13,954 nt of DNA from Legionella genomosp. 1 (GTDB lineage: Bacteria; Pseudomonadota; Gammaproteobacteria; Legionellales; Legionellaceae), in the NCBI GenBank assembly GCA_945901965.1, contig CAMDMN010000028.1, forward strand, positions 1-13,954, given 5' to 3'. Both the position numbers and the translations under genes were made by a program. The notes below the pieces were generated by a model that worked only from the letters and a program-made list of their open reading frames with translations, had not been told where the DNA came from and made no database searches. Numbering within the stretch: position 1 is the first letter of the stretch; each line of letters opens with the position of its first letter. Below are positions 13,793 through 13,954 of the stretch, in pieces.

Positions 13793-13954
13793 TTAATCTA
13801 CAGTTGCGAAAGATCCTCTTATACGCAGAAGTTGGCGCGTAAAATTGGATTTATTTTTAATTTTAAGGCGCCCATGTAGCCAAAACAAATTGTTTAAAAT
13901 TACTAATTGCCCGATAGGAAACGGGTAGATCAATCGATGAGGTGAGTTCTCAAG
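13793..13954 (-). CDS. C-terminal fragment of a TauD/clavaminate-synthase-like Fe(II)/2OG dioxygenase (cut by window edge)
   Basis: An open frame enters from the right edge in phase and runs 53 codons to a TAA at 13793-13795. The visible residues include IGQLVILNNLFWLHGR and RQLLRIRGSF. This fits the end of the double-stranded beta-helix of TauD/CAS-type non-haem iron dioxygenases, where a G-D/Q-L-hydrophobic-D/N-N strand leads to the distal iron-ligand His (here His27 of the fragment, in LHGR), and an Arg 13-17 residues later (Arg40 or Arg44) binds 2-oxoglutarate. Such enzymes hydroxylate or desaturate small molecules; the substrate is unknown. The start and the HxD motif lie outside the window. 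It is co-directional with the GCS2-type gene downstream. The call rests on a short segment, so the family is probable and the function open. Confidence 0.65.
   Translation of the reverse strand, partial: LENSPHRLIYPFPIGQLVILNNLFWLHGRLKIKNKSNFTRQLLRIRGSFATVD

Overview
This AT-rich window reads as chromosome from a gammaproteobacterium, most likely in or near the Legionellales (Coxiella/Legionella/Berkiella-like). The placement is inference. It rests on E. coli-like housekeeping proteins, the gammaproteobacterial gene order yhbY | rlmE-ftsH-folP-glmM, and a DUF2608-type HAD protein, a family I associate with that order. I see no rRNA, tRNA, CRISPR array, transposase or phage gene.

Layout. Positions 56-3072, minus strand, hold a compact cytochrome bd oxidase operon read cydP-cydA-cydB-cydX. 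It includes two small subunit genes that are easy to miss: a 34-residue CydX and a CydP-like protein whose stop overlaps the cydA start. Positions 3175-3474 (minus) are yhbY. Divergent from it, on the plus strand, is rlmE-ftsH-folP-glmM (3573-8560): rRNA methylation and ribosome-assembly genes beside the membrane protease FtsH, folate synthesis and the first committed mutase toward UDP-GlcNAc. Convergent with glmM is a HAD-fold/DUF2608-like gene (8717-9553), then a YggU/DUF167 gene (9854-10189), both minus. argS (10415-12163, plus) diverges from yggU. A GCS2-type glutamate-cysteine/carboxylate-amine ligase (12263-13687, minus) follows. The right edge cuts a minus-strand gene whose last 53 codons (13793-13954) look like the C-terminus of a TauD/clavaminate-synthase-type Fe(II)/2-oxoglutarate dioxygenase.

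The most distinctive feature is not a gene. Seven intergenic intervals carry palindromic elements from at least five sequence families. Six of the elements have the layout GTAG-hairpin ... hairpin-CTAC, with the left GTAG intact in all six and the right CTAC intact in five. This is the architecture of REP/BIME elements mobilised in trans by REP-associated tyrosine transposases (RAYT/TnpA_REP). One family, built on CCTGGTTGCTTGCAACCAGG, occurs three times (3101-3164, 7090-7154, 13721-13790), and one copy supplies the stop codon of folP. No mobilising enzyme is in the window.

The protein-coding content is otherwise conventional. I do not see a defence system, biosynthetic cluster or other clearly new multi-gene system here.
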